64,000 nt of DNA from NCBI RefSeq assembly GCF_000496075.1, contig NZ_AWXZ01000023.1, positions 58,531 to 122,530 of the forward strand, given 5' to 3'. The position numbers were made by a program, and so were the translations under genes. The DNA is from Lutibaculum baratangense AMV1. GTDB taxonomy: Bacteria > Pseudomonadota > Alphaproteobacteria > Rhizobiales > Tepidamorphaceae. Shown one piece after another: positions 36,656-46,027 of the stretch (position 1 is its first letter; every line of letters starts with the position of its first letter). The notes under the pieces are model-generated. The model worked only from the letters and a program-made list of their open reading frames with translations, was not told the DNA's origin and made no database searches.

Positions 36656-37544
36656 CCACGCAGTCGAGCGCGCTCCGCAGGAGATCCGCGTGCGTCCAGG
36701 GCAGGAAGTGGTCGCCGTCCTCGACGAGGACGACGCGCACCGAGGTCGCCCGGAGCTGCCGCTGCAGGTAGACGGCGTTCTCCGGCGGCACGAGCGTGTC
36801 CTGAAGCCCCTGCACGATCGTGACGGGGACCTCGATGGCGCCGAGGCTGCCGGCGAGGGTCTCGAGCTCGCCCTTCAGGGCCACGAGCTCCGTGTTCGAG
36901 TTCGCGAGCTCGAGCGGCAGGAGGCCGGCGAACATCTCGATCGCGGCCAGTTCCTGCAGCGGGTGGACCTCCTCCTCCGTGGGATCGCCGGCCGAGCCGA
37001 TCAGGAGGACGCCGCCGATCCTGTCGGGGTAGTCGGCCGCGAGCCGCAGCGCCACCGGCCCGCCATAGGAATAGCCGACGAGCACCGCCTTCGGCGCGTC
37101 GTCGGCGCGCAGAAGCGGCGCGATCGCCCGGGCCTGCCGGCCGAGCTCCACGACGGGCTCCTCGGGAAGGCTCTGCCCGAAGCCCGGCCGGTCGACGGCG
37201 AGATGGTAGCGGTCGCGCGGCACGCTCACGAGGAAGCGCCCCCACTCCTCGGCGACGCCGGGGCTGCCGTGGATGAACACGATCCTCTGCCCGCGCGGAT
37301 TGCCCGCGGCGAGGTAGCTGAGCGAGGTGCCGCCGTCCGCGCCGTCCGCCGCGCGCCTGACGGCGCGGGAGGTTTCGGCCTCCTCGTCTTCGAGGCCGAA
37401 GCCGGTGATCGCCACGAACTGCTCGCGCAAAGGCTGCAGCGGCGCGAGCAGCGCGTCGATCGCGGCCTCGGCGGGGCCGGCGGCCTGCGCCTCGATCACG
37501 ACGACCTCGGCGGGAGCCGGACAATGGAGAGCATCGAGGATCAT
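36579..37544 (-). CDS. Alpha/beta hydrolase
   Basis: A 321-residue alpha/beta hydrolase. The oxyanion strand IVFIHGSPGVAEEWGRFL, the nucleophile elbow VLVGYSYGGPVALRLAADYP (Ser in GYSYGG), the acid in VTIVQGLQDTLVPPENAVYL and the His in VEDGDHFLPWTH complete the triad. An N-terminal region of about 100 residues is unassigned. ATG 37544 has GAAGGCGAAGA before it; an in-frame ATG at 37598 lacks a ribosome site. It follows the ATP-grasp gene on the same strand by 69 bases, so they may be co-transcribed. Substrate unknown. Confidence 0.82.
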   Translation of the reverse strand: MILDALHCPAPAEVVVIEAQAAGPAEAAIDALLAPLQPLREQFVAITGFGLEDEEAETSRAVRRAADGADGGTSLSYLAAGNPRGQRIVFIHGSPGVAEEWGRFLVSVPRDRYHLAVDRPGFGQSLPEEPVVELGRQARAIAPLLRADDAPKAVLVGYSYGGPVALRLAADYPDRIGGVLLIGSAGDPTEEEVHPLQELAAIEMFAGLLPLELANSNTELVALKGELETLAGSLGAIEVPVTIVQGLQDTLVPPENAVYLQRQLRATSVRVVLVEDGDHFLPWTHADLLRSALDCVVSDSRAEGPPASPPPGRPAGAPRSD

Positions 37545-37612
37545 TCTTCGCCTTCGTCTGCGACCGTAGAGATGCCTGGGCAGCCATCCGGGGGGCATGT
37601 CGGGGGCCTGGC

Positions 37613-38767
37613 TCAGGTGCTCGTCGGATAGGCCCGGCGAAGATGCTCCTGCCGGCGCTGGAGCGCCAGCATTGTTCCGATGCCGGCCGGGCGGTGGCCG
37701 CGACGCCGGTTCTCCGCGGCGATTGCGAAGAGCGTCCGGTACTGCCGCCACAGGATACGGTAGGCGTCGCGGAGGCGGGTGCGGCCGTCCCAGATATGCA
37801 GCATCTCGGCGCCCGCGCCGTTCAGCTCGAGGATCGACAGCCCCTCGCCGTGGCGCAGCGCCTCGAGCGAGCTGAAGCGCAGGTCGAAGCGGCCGAAGTG
37901 GAACTCCGGGATGTCGCGCGCGATCTCCTCGATCGTCCGCTCGAGCTCCGGCGTCACGAGATGCGCCGCGTCGCGATAGACCGCGCCGAGGCGGGCGCTC
38001 CTCGCCACCGTCAGCGTCACGACCTCGTTCGCCGGGACGACCGTCCGCCAGCGCGCGCGGTGGCGCTCGCGGTAGACCGCGCGATTGCCGGCGAGCACCG
38101 GGTCGGCGTCGACCAGCGCCTCGAGCGTCGAGGAGCCGTCGCCGACCACGTGGGGCGCGTAGGTCAGCACCATCGAGGCGATGCGGCCGTGGCTCGCGCC
38201 GGGCTCGCGGATGTAGAAGACGGCCGCCTCGCCGTCATGGGCGACGAAGCGCTGGAGAATGAGGCCGGTGCCCGGCAGGACGTTGGCGAGATAGGCCGCG
38301 AGCTCGTCCGGCCCCTCGACCTTGCGCACGCCCCAGCCCTGGTAGCCGCGGTCCGGCTTCACGACGATCGGGAAGCCGAGGCCCGCCTCCCCGAGGCGCG
38401 CGAGCGCCGTCGGGAGGTCGTCGGCCGATCCCTCGGCCCTGAACGCGACATAGGGCGCGAGGCGCCTCGCGGCGCGCTCGCCGAAGAGGCGGAGGTCCTG
38501 CGACTTCCTTTCGCCCCACAGGCCGCCGACCTCCATCTTTGGGTTCGCGGCGGTGGGAAGGGTCACGCTCATGTGGCGCAGCGACAGCGCGATCCACATC
38601 AGCGCCGGGACGACGTAGAACACGAGATCGTGGAGCCGCCGCCGGTATACGGGATAGAGCCGGTCGCGCTGCAACGGCGGCATGCTCCGGTGCACGACGA
38701 CCGTCCCCGACCGGGCGTCGCCTCCGCACGCGGCGCCCGCCGCCAAGACCTCCTGCTGGCTCGTCAC
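37613..38767 (-). CDS. ATP-grasp domain protein, unknown ligase
   Basis: A 384-residue protein with an ATP-grasp fold of the D-alanine-ligase/carbamoyl-phosphate-synthetase type. Visible strings are LGFPIVVKPDRGYQGWGVRK (phosphate-binding lid), GTGLILQRFVAHDGEAAVFY, FHFGRFDLRFSSLEALRHGE and LSILELNGAGAEMLHIWDGR (metal-binding Glu and Asn). The N-terminal segment DLVFYVVPALMWIALSLRHM looks like a membrane anchor. The start is GTG 38767; ATG 38683 is an alternative. The substrate cannot be told. It lies upstream of the alpha/beta hydrolase on the same strand. Confidence 0.78.
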   Translation of the reverse strand: MTSQQEVLAAGAACGGDARSGTVVVHRSMPPLQRDRLYPVYRRRLHDLVFYVVPALMWIALSLRHMSVTLPTAANPKMEVGGLWGERKSQDLRLFGERAARRLAPYVAFRAEGSADDLPTALARLGEAGLGFPIVVKPDRGYQGWGVRKVEGPDELAAYLANVLPGTGLILQRFVAHDGEAAVFYIREPGASHGRIASMVLTYAPHVVGDGSSTLEALVDADPVLAGNRAVYRERHRARWRTVVPANEVVTLTVARSARLGAVYRDAAHLVTPELERTIEEIARDIPEFHFGRFDLRFSSLEALRHGEGLSILELNGAGAEMLHIWDGRTRLRDAYRILWRQYRTLFAIAAENRRRGHRPAGIGTMLALQRRQEHLRRAYPTST

Positions 38768-39048
38768 GTCGCCTGTCGCTTCCCTGTCTCGTGCCGCATC
38801 GATCGGGTCGCGCTATCGCGCATGCCGCCCGGAACGCAACGCGATCCAACGACCCGCCTACCGCACGGAGAATCTTGCACGATTCGCCGCGTCCCATGGG
38901 CAACTAATGCCGGAACCGGGCAGGGCAACGGAGGCGGGAGGCTCACCCGTCGCGGGGCCGGCCGCACCGCCCGCCACGACCGGTCGCCCCGGCGGCGACG
39001 GTCGCATGCCGGCACGCATGCGCAGCTCGCCGATCTTCGCCGCCCGGT

Positions 39049-39498
39049 AGGTGCTCCGACCACCGGCTCGTCAACGTGCACCTCTCCTCGCAGGAGAAGT
39101 TCTGGCGCGCCTTCTTCGACGCGATCGAGCGGCCAGACCTCGCCGAGGATCCCCGCTTCGCCACGCGGAGTGCCCGGATCGAGAACTATTTCGAGCTCAG
39201 CCGGGAGGCCGGCACGGTCTTCCAGACCCGGCCTCTCGCGGAATGGGAGGCCCGTCTGTCGCGGAGCGACGTGCCCTTCGCGCCCGTCTACAAGGTGCCG
39301 GAGGTCTTCGACGACCCCCAGGTCCGGCACCTCGGAACGTTCATGGACCTCGATCATCCGACGGAGGGGCGGGTCCGCGCGATCCGCAATCCGGTGTGGG
39401 TCGACGGAAGCCGCGAGGGGCACAGAATGTCGCCCCCTCCGGCCCTGGGCGAGCATTCGGAGGCGGTTCTGGCCGAGCTGCGGCCGGACGAGCCGTAG
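39049..39498 (+). pseudogene. CaiB/BaiF CoA-transferase, C-terminal remnant
   Basis: The frame reads RCSDHRLVNVHLSSQEKFWR, then DLAEDPRFATRSARIENYFE, DVPFAPVYKVPEVFDDPQVR and ends LGEHSEAVLAELRPDEP. This is the last about 145 residues of a class III CoA-transferase, normally about 400 residues. The N-terminal CoA-binding half with its catalytic Asp is absent and upstream DNA shows no trace of it. It therefore cannot be active. The first in-frame GTG is 39076. It marks a deletion or recombination scar between the ATP-grasp gene and the amidase operon. Confidence 0.85.
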
Positions 39499-39735
39499 GC
39501 CCACACCTCGAGCCGCGCCGCCACCTCGAACGCGACATCCGATTGAGGGCACCGGGCAGGATCGGGGGAAGGAGCCCGCACGCGGGGCCTGGACCGGCTC
39601 CGGTGCCGTCGGCGTCCGCCGTCGTGGCGCCGCTCGGCGTGTCGTTGCCCTCGGACAGAGAATGGGCGGCGACTGGACCGTCGCCGGACCAGCCCATCAA
39701 CGTCGGCACCGAGCGAGCCTCGGCCCGCCGCTGGA

Positions 39736-41139
39736 CTATCCGGCCGGCGAAGCCTCGGGAGCCGCCAGAGGGGGCCAGAGATGTGCCCACGGGCGCTCCC
39801 GCTCGAGCGCCATGGCGACCCGGTAGACGGTGAGCTCGTCGAAGGGCCTGCCGACGATTTGCATGCCGAGCGGCAGCCCGTCGGCGGAGAGGCCCGCCGG
39901 CACGGAGATGGCGGGCTGGCCCGTCAGGTTGAACGGGGTGCGGGCCTGGCGGTCATAGGTCGCGTCGACGGCCTCGTCGTCGTCGATCCTGGCGGGATGC
40001 TCGAGGCTCGAGACGCAGACGACGGCGTCGAGGCCTCGCATCGCGCGCGCCAGCTCCTCGCAGAGCACCCGCCTCAGCTTCTGCGCCTGCAGGTAGGTCG
40101 CCGCGTCGACGAAGGCGCCGGAGAGGATCTTCGTGCGGGCGCGCCAGCCGTAGTCGTGGTAGCGCTCCTGCAGCCACTTCTTGTGGATCGCGAAACTCTC
40201 CGCCTGGATGATCAGGCGGCCGCAGTCCGCGAAGTCCTCGAGCGGCGGGATCTCGACCGGCACCAGCCGCGCGCCGAGGCGCCGCAGCGTCTCGCAGCTT
40301 TCCGTGAAGGCGGCGGCGATCTCGTCCCGCGCCTCGCGGCCGAACTCCTCGATCACGCCGATCCGCATGCCCTCGATCCCGCCGTCGATCGGGCCGACCG
40401 GCCTCGCGTCACGGGCGCTCGTCGGATCGCGGCCGTCATGGCCGACGCAGGCGTCGAAGAGGAGGGCGTTGTCGGCCACGCCGCGCGTCATCGGCCCGAC
40501 ATAGTCGAGCGACTGCGCCAGCGGAAAGACGCCGCGCCGGCTGATCGCGCCGTATGTCGGCTTCATGCCGACGATGCCGCAGGCGGTGCCGGGATGACGG
40601 ACGGATCCGGCCGTGTCCGTGCCGAGGGCGGCTGGCGCGAGCCCCGCCGCCACCGCCGCCCCGGAGCCGGAGGACGAGCCGGCGGGATGATGGTCTTGGT
40701 TCCAGGGATTGCGGGCCGGTGGCCACGGCAGGTCGAAGGAGGGACCGCCGGTCGCGAATTCGTGCAGCGCCGTCTTGCCGAGGATGACGGCGCCCGCCCG
40801 CCGGAGCCGCGCGACGACGAAGGCGTCCTCGGCGGCGCATTCCGTGACCGTGACGCGCGAATTCGCCGTCGTCGGCGTGCCCTCGACGTCGATGATGTCC
40901 TTGATGGCCACCGGCACGCCGTGCAACGGGCCGAGCGGGCCTCCCTTCGCCCGCACCTCGTCGCGCCGGGCCGCCTCGGACAGGGCCCGCTCCGCGCCGG
41001 GATCGAGGAATGCGTGAAGGCGAGGGTTCAGCGCCTCGATCCGGCGGAGGAAGGCTTCCGTCACCTCCACGGCGCCCAGCCGGCCGTCGCGCAGCCGCGA
41101 GGCGAGCTCCGTCAGGCTCAGAGCATGAATGTCGCTCAT
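39736..41139 (-). CDS. Amidase (AtzE-like, amidase signature family)
   Basis: A 467-residue amidase. The triad is Lys80 in PVAIKDIIDVEG, cis-Ser about 155 in AGSSSGSG, and nucleophile Ser179 in GTDTAGSVRHPG. Its start overlaps the stop of an AtzG-like small gene by four bases; in known systems (AtzE/AtzG) such a small subunit is needed for a stable amidase, so a heteromeric complex is likely. It ends the operon ALDH-TAXI-TRAP-small subunit-amidase. The imported amide is unknown. Confidence 0.9.
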   Translation of the reverse strand: MSDIHALSLTELASRLRDGRLGAVEVTEAFLRRIEALNPRLHAFLDPGAERALSEAARRDEVRAKGGPLGPLHGVPVAIKDIIDVEGTPTTANSRVTVTECAAEDAFVVARLRRAGAVILGKTALHEFATGGPSFDLPWPPARNPWNQDHHPAGSSSGSGAAVAAGLAPAALGTDTAGSVRHPGTACGIVGMKPTYGAISRRGVFPLAQSLDYVGPMTRGVADNALLFDACVGHDGRDPTSARDARPVGPIDGGIEGMRIGVIEEFGREARDEIAAAFTESCETLRRLGARLVPVEIPPLEDFADCGRLIIQAESFAIHKKWLQERYHDYGWRARTKILSGAFVDAATYLQAQKLRRVLCEELARAMRGLDAVVCVSSLEHPARIDDDEAVDATYDRQARTPFNLTGQPAISVPAGLSADGLPLGMQIVGRPFDELTVYRVAMALERERPWAHLWPPLAAPEASPAG

Positions 41140-41333
41140 GGCGACTCGCCCGTCGCGCGGAACTCCAGCGCCGGCTCGGCGGCGGGGTCGAGGCGCCCGG
41201 TCCACGCCGCCGCGAGCTCCTGCTGCTTGAGGTAGCTCGTCCACAGACGCTGCCGGTCGTGCGCGGTCGGCTCGATGCCGAGGGCCGCGAGAGTCTGGTC
41301 GAACAGCGCCTCTTGCTGCGCGGTATCCTTCAT
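41136..41333 (-). CDS. AtzG-like (DUF4089-type) small amidase partner
   Basis: A 65-residue acidic, all-helical protein: QQEALFDQTLAALGIEPTAH, DRQRLWTSYLKQQELAAAW. Size, helix-turn-helix pattern and its position immediately before an amidase with a four-base overlap match the AtzG/DUF4089 family, distant relatives of GatC that wrap around the amidase. It also overlaps the upstream TRAP permease stop by four bases (ATGA at both ends), showing tight translational coupling. Family membership is inferred from context and pattern; no catalytic residue is expected. Confidence 0.7.
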   Translation of the reverse strand: MKDTAQQEALFDQTLAALGIEPTAHDRQRLWTSYLKQQELAAAWTGRLDPAAEPALEFRATGESP

Positions 41334-43306
41334 GTCGCGGCTCCCGCCAGGCTTCCGCCGCCGGCACGGCGCCTCTGCATCATGTAGACCGCGCCGAAGA
41401 TCACGAGACCCAGGACGTTCAGGACGAGCTGCGGGAACATGAGGATGATCGCCGACACGACGAGCAGGACACGCTCGATCAGGGTCGTCCGGCAGAGAAA
41501 ATAGTTCGAGACGGCGGCCGCTGCCGGCACGACGGCGATGAAGGAGGTGACGATCGCCTGCGCCGCGCCGAAGGTCAGGCCGTCGGGCATGAGGATCGGC
41601 GTGTAGACGAAGAGGATCGGGATCACGAACAGGAAGAACGAGAACCTGAGCGCCGCGAACCCCGTCTGCATCGGGTCGGATCTCGCGATCGAGGCGCCGG
41701 CGAAGGCGGCCATGCAGACGGGCGGCGAGATGTTCGAGGACTGCGAGTACCAGAAGACGATCATGTGTGCGGCGAGCGCCGACATGCCGAGGGCCTCGAG
41801 GCCGGGCGCGATCAGGATCGCCATGAGGATGTAGGCCGACGTCACCGTCATCCCCATCCCGAGAATATAGGACGCAACGAGCGCCAGCAGGATGCCGACG
41901 GGCATCAGCCCGAAGGTGAACTGCATGATGGATGTCGTGAAGATGAAGCCGAGGCCGGTGAGGAACACGATGCCGAGGATGATGCCGACCGTGCCGACGA
42001 CCGCCGAGATGGCGAGCGCGTTCAGCGCGCCTTCCTTCAGGCCGAGGACGATGTCGCGCAGGATCGACATGAGCACGGCGCCATAGCTCGTGCCCGCGTC
42101 CTTCTTGATGAGTCGCGCGAGCGAGCCGATGGCGATGAAGAGGAGGATCGTGAAGAAGACGGCGCGCGACGGCGACATGCCCGACAGCATGAGGTAGATG
42201 ACGACGCCGATCGGGATCAGGTAGTACCAGCCCTCCTTGAAGATCTGCCACGGGCTCTCGCGCTGGTCGCGGGGAATGCGCGGGATGTCCTCCCGGGCCG
42301 CCTCGAAATGGGCGATGGCCGCGACGGAAGCGAAGTACAGGACGGCCGGCGCCAGCGCGACGACCATGATGTCGACGTAGGGGACGCGGATCATCTCGGC
42401 CATGATGAACACGGCCGCCCCCATGATCGGGGGCATGAACATGCCGCCGGTCGACGCGGCCGGCTCGATCGCCCCCGCGATATGGCGCCGGTAGCCCGCC
42501 TTGATCATCAGGGGAATCGTGAAGGTGCCGGTGGCCACGGTGTTCGCGGTGGCGCTGCCGGAGATCATGCCCATCATCCCGCTGCCGAGGACGGCCGCCT
42601 TCGCGGGGCCGCCGCGGAAGCCGGCCGTGAGCGCGTAGGGCAGGCGGACGAAGAAGTCGCCGGCGCCGAACCTGTTCATCAGCGCCCCGAAGACGACGAA
42701 GAGCACGACATAGGCGGCCGTCACCTGAAGGACGAGGCCGAACATGCCCTCCTGCGAGAACATGCTCGTGAGAACGCGCCCCCATTCGTAGCCGCGGTGC
42801 GAGATGTCCTGCGGCAGGAGGTTGCCGTAGACGGCGTAAAGCAGGAACAGGATCGCCACGATCGGCAGCATAAGCCCCATGACCCGCCGCGTCGCCTCGA
42901 TGGAGACGATGGTCGCCATCAGCGCCATCCAGAAGTCGGCCTGGGTGTAGTAGCCGACGCGATGGACGAGGTTCTGGAACTCGACGATGAAGTAGCCGAA
43001 CGAAACGACCGTCATCGCGATGAAGACGAGGTCGAGCAGGCTCGGACGGCTCCGCGGGGAGCCCTTGCGCGCCGGATAGATCAGGAAGACCATTGTCAGC
43101 GCGAGGAGCAGAAACGCCCCGCGATAGAGGCCGACGCCGATCCGGCCGAACCAGGCAGGGCCGGCCGCGTAGACGTAGAAGAGCGAGAAGGCGACGGCGA
43201 TCAGCGTGAAGACGAGCCCGAAGGGGCGTGCGAGGATACGGGTCCCCAGACCCTCCTCCAGCTCATGGTCGTGGTCCCGAGCGTCAGGCTGCGTCTCGTT
43301 GGCCAT
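41330..43306 (-). CDS. TRAP transporter fused permease (TAXI-type 4TM/12TM)
   Basis: A 658-residue membrane protein in which the small and large TRAP permeases are fused: about four N-terminal helices (20-160), then about 12-14 helices with GSGMMGMISGSATANTVATG, PAASTGGMFMPPIMGAAVFI and SQSSNISPPVCMAAFAGASI, the characteristic DctM-like hairpin motifs. It works with the TAXI receptor encoded upstream (gap 68 bases) to import an organic acid or amino compound. ATG 43306 is behind AGGAGGAAG. It is coupled downstream to the AtzG-like gene. Confidence 0.94.
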   Translation of the reverse strand: MANETQPDARDHDHELEEGLGTRILARPFGLVFTLIAVAFSLFYVYAAGPAWFGRIGVGLYRGAFLLLALTMVFLIYPARKGSPRSRPSLLDLVFIAMTVVSFGYFIVEFQNLVHRVGYYTQADFWMALMATIVSIEATRRVMGLMLPIVAILFLLYAVYGNLLPQDISHRGYEWGRVLTSMFSQEGMFGLVLQVTAAYVVLFVVFGALMNRFGAGDFFVRLPYALTAGFRGGPAKAAVLGSGMMGMISGSATANTVATGTFTIPLMIKAGYRRHIAGAIEPAASTGGMFMPPIMGAAVFIMAEMIRVPYVDIMVVALAPAVLYFASVAAIAHFEAAREDIPRIPRDQRESPWQIFKEGWYYLIPIGVVIYLMLSGMSPSRAVFFTILLFIAIGSLARLIKKDAGTSYGAVLMSILRDIVLGLKEGALNALAISAVVGTVGIILGIVFLTGLGFIFTTSIMQFTFGLMPVGILLALVASYILGMGMTVTSAYILMAILIAPGLEALGMSALAAHMIVFWYSQSSNISPPVCMAAFAGASIARSDPMQTGFAALRFSFFLFVIPILFVYTPILMPDGLTFGAAQAIVTSFIAVVPAAAAVSNYFLCRTTLIERVLLVVSAIILMFPQLVLNVLGLVIFGAVYMMQRRRAGGGSLAGAAT

Positions 43307-43374
43307 CGCAATCTTCCTCCTTCGCGCGACACCGGCGGAACCGGCCGCGCCCGAAGGCGCGACCGGGGACCGAT

Positions 43375-44343
43375 TCACTGGCGCAGCGGCTCGGGCAGCG
43401 TCACGCCGCGCTCCTGCCAGAACTCGGCAGCGGCGGGATGCATCGGCACGTAGAGCGTTTCCGCCCACTCGGCGTTGCGGTGGTCGTGGTCGGGGAAGGT
43501 GCGGTCGAGATGTGCGGCCGCCTCGTCGGTATAGGCGAGCTCGAGGAACTCCCGGACGACCTCGTCGGGCACGTCCTTGTGGACGATCCACTGCACGCCC
43601 TGCGCGAAGGTCACGGCATCCTCGTCCTGGCCTTCATACGTGCCGGCCGGGACCGTGAGCGTCGTGAAGAAGGGATACTCGTCGAGGAAGCCGCTCTCCT
43701 CGATCTGCGGGCCGAGGTCGAGAACGCGGACCGGATGCGTCGCGTCGATCTCCTGGGCGAAGCCGGCCGGCGCCGGGCCGGTGCGGTTGAAGCCGTCGAT
43801 GTCGCCGTCGGTGAGCATCCGCCCGAGCTCGCCCCAGGCGTTGTACTCGATGTTGATCTGGTCGTAGAGCCCGACATGGCGCAGGAACTTGTCGGCCTCG
43901 GCGGCGGAGCCCGAGCCGGGCGCGCCGCTCACGAAGTCGCGGCCCGCGAGATCCTCCACGGAGCGGATGTCGGAAGACGCGAGGACGAGGAAGTTCCAGC
44001 CGGAGATCTTCTGGGCCGGGCCGAGCTGCCGGTAGTCCTGGTACTCGCGCTCGAAGCCCTCTCCGGCCCACGCGCCGTAGATGTCGCTCTCGAAGGCCAT
44101 GCCGATCTCGCCCTGGCCCGAGCCGACGAGACGGATATTCTCGACGCTGCCCCCCGAGGTCGAGGGCACGATGCGCAGCTTGTCGGTCTTGCCGTTGATG
44201 TGGTCGGCGAGCGCCGCGCCCTGCGTATAGAACGTGCCGGACGTGCCACCGAGCGGCATGCTGATCTGAAAGGTCTGGGCGTGCGCCGCCGTGGAGATCG
44301 TCGCCGCAGCCAGCGTTGCGGCCAGTGCTGTCAGTCTTCTCAT
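43375..44343 (-). CDS. TAXI family TRAP substrate-binding protein
   Basis: A 322-residue periplasmic receptor. The signal peptide is residues 1-22 (ATISTAAHAQ). The mature fold begins FQISMPLGGTSGTFYTQGAA with the family's GGxxGxYY-like motif and has STSGGSVENIRLVGSGQGEI and DFVSGAPGSGSAAEADKFLR. It delivers ligand to the fused permease next door. TAXI receptors often take glutamate or dicarboxylates, but the ligand here is unknown. AGGAGGAAGA precedes the start. Confidence 0.92.
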   Translation of the reverse strand: MRRLTALAATLAAATISTAAHAQTFQISMPLGGTSGTFYTQGAALADHINGKTDKLRIVPSTSGGSVENIRLVGSGQGEIGMAFESDIYGAWAGEGFEREYQDYRQLGPAQKISGWNFLVLASSDIRSVEDLAGRDFVSGAPGSGSAAEADKFLRHVGLYDQINIEYNAWGELGRMLTDGDIDGFNRTGPAPAGFAQEIDATHPVRVLDLGPQIEESGFLDEYPFFTTLTVPAGTYEGQDEDAVTFAQGVQWIVHKDVPDEVVREFLELAYTDEAAAHLDRTFPDHDHRNAEWAETLYVPMHPAAAEFWQERGVTLPEPLRQ

Positions 44344-44414
44344 CTTCTTCCTCCCTGGTTGGACTGGTGTCCTCGTCGCCGACCGATCCGGTGCGGCTCT
44401 GCCGGCGCGAGGGG

Positions 44415-45893
44415 TTAGAGCTTCATGGCGAAGGGATCCCGATCCTCTCCCGAGAGGTCGAGCATGACGTTCTTGACCTGCGTGTATTCCATGAGCGTGT
44501 GCCAGCTGCGCTCGCGGCCGTGGCCGCTGAGCTTCGTGCCGCCGAACGGGGCCCCGACATAGGAGGCCCGGTAGGTGTTCACCCAGACGAGGCCCGCCTC
44601 GATCTCGCGGGCCATCCGGTGCGCGCGGCGCACGTCGTTCGTCCAGACGCCGGCGGCGAGGCCGTAGTCGCTGTCGTTGGCGATGCGCACCGCGTCAGCC
44701 TCGTCCTCGAAACGCAGGATGCACAGGACCGGCCCGAACACCTCGTCGCGCGCGATCGTCAGCGAGGGCTCCACGTCCTTGAGAACCGTCGGCTCGATGA
44801 AGAAGCCGCGCTCGAGGCCGGGCCCCGTCGCCTGCCGGCCGCCGAGGGCGAGCTTCGCCCCCTCGTTCTCCGCCTGCGCGATCAGCGACAGGATGCGGTC
44901 GAACTGGGCCCTGTTGGCCACCGGCCCCATTTCCGTCGCTGGGTCCAGCGGATTGCCGAGCCTGATCCCGCGCACCTTCTCCAGGACCCGGTCGCAGACC
45001 TCGTCGTAGATCGACGACTGGACGAGCAGCCGCGAGCCGGCGATGCAGGTCTGCCCGGAGGCGCCGAAGATGCCGGCGACGGCACCGTTCACCGCGGCCT
45101 TCAGGTCGGCGTCCTCGAAGATGATGTTCGGCGACTTGCCTCCAAGCTCCGTCGTCACCGGCACGAGCCGGCGCGCGGCGGCCTCGAGGATGCGCCGCGC
45201 GGTCGGCAGGCCGCCGGTGAAGCTGATCTTCTTCACTCGCTTGTGCGTCGTGAGAGCCGGCCCGATGCGCCCGTCGCCGGTCACGATGTTGACCACGCCG
45301 TCCGGGAAGCCCGCCTCCGCGATCAGCCGGCCGAAAGCCAGTGTCGAGATGCTCGCATGCTCCGAGGGCTTGATCACCACCGTGTTGCCGGCGGCCAGTG
45401 CCGGGGCGAGCTTGTTCGCCAGAAGCGGCAGCGGCGAGTTCCAGGCGGTGATCAGGACGGCGACGCCGAGCGGCTCGACGATCGTGTAGTCGAGCATCTC
45501 GCCGTTATCGAGCGGGATCGTGTTGCCCTGCAGCTTGTCGGCGAGCCCGGCGAAGTAACGGTAGTTGCGGGCGGCGAACTTCATCTGCGACCCGGTTTCC
45601 CGGATCACCTTTCCGTTGTCGGTGGTATCGATGCGCGCGAGATCCGGCCCGTTCTGCTCGACGAGGTCGGCGAGGCGGTTGAGCATCAGCGCCCGGTCTC
45701 GGCCGTTCACGCCCCTCCAGACGGAGACATACGTGTCGTGCGCGATCTCGATGGCGCGCGCCACGTCGGCGTCGCCCGCCTGCGGCAGGGTCGCCCAGAC
45801 CTCCTGGGTGTAGGGGTTCACGCTGTCGAGGCGTTCCGAGCCGGACCCCCCGGTCCACTCGCCCCCGATGAGCATCTGGTACTCTGCGGCCAT
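44415..45893 (-). CDS. Aldehyde dehydrogenase (NAD(P)+)
   Basis: A 492-residue aldehyde dehydrogenase oxidising an aldehyde to acid. Asn152 (ITAWNSPLPLL), catalytic Glu249 (TTELGGKSPNIIFED) and nucleophile Cys283 (ASGQTCIAGSRLL) are all present, as is ISFTGG for cofactor binding. It resembles betaine/aminoaldehyde-type dehydrogenases but the substrate is not determinable. It is the first gene of the operon with TAXI-TRAP uptake and amidase, divergent from the IclR regulator. ATG 45893 is chosen over a longer frame that overlaps the palindrome at 45955. Confidence 0.94.
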   Translation of the reverse strand: MAAEYQMLIGGEWTGGSGSERLDSVNPYTQEVWATLPQAGDADVARAIEIAHDTYVSVWRGVNGRDRALMLNRLADLVEQNGPDLARIDTTDNGKVIRETGSQMKFAARNYRYFAGLADKLQGNTIPLDNGEMLDYTIVEPLGVAVLITAWNSPLPLLANKLAPALAAGNTVVIKPSEHASISTLAFGRLIAEAGFPDGVVNIVTGDGRIGPALTTHKRVKKISFTGGLPTARRILEAAARRLVPVTTELGGKSPNIIFEDADLKAAVNGAVAGIFGASGQTCIAGSRLLVQSSIYDEVCDRVLEKVRGIRLGNPLDPATEMGPVANRAQFDRILSLIAQAENEGAKLALGGRQATGPGLERGFFIEPTVLKDVEPSLTIARDEVFGPVLCILRFEDEADAVRIANDSDYGLAAGVWTNDVRRAHRMAREIEAGLVWVNTYRASYVGAPFGGTKLSGHGRERSWHTLMEYTQVKNVMLDLSGEDRDPFAMKL

Positions 45894-45954
45894 CCCGTAC
45901 TCCTCTGTGCAGGGAGAGGGGTAGCCGCCGCGCAGCGTTCCGTCAAGCGCACCA

Positions 45955-45973
45955 TGTTCTCTCAGGCAGAACA
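45955..45973. promoter_or_regulatory. Candidate IclR operator
   Basis: TGTTCT CTCAGGC AGAACA, a perfect 6+6 inverted repeat in the 134-base gap between the divergent aldehyde dehydrogenase and iclR-type genes. Position and size fit a site through which the regulator controls both directions. Confidence 0.6.
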
Positions 45974-46027
45974 CTTGTGACGCGCGCTCGGCTGATCTAT
46001 CTGGACATTTGCAGGTTCGGAGCAGGC

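Noticed and set aside
39736..41333. GatA/GatC of the tRNA amidotransferase
   Set aside because: There is no gatB, the amidase is in a transport operon, and the small protein is AtzG-like in context and not a clear GatC.
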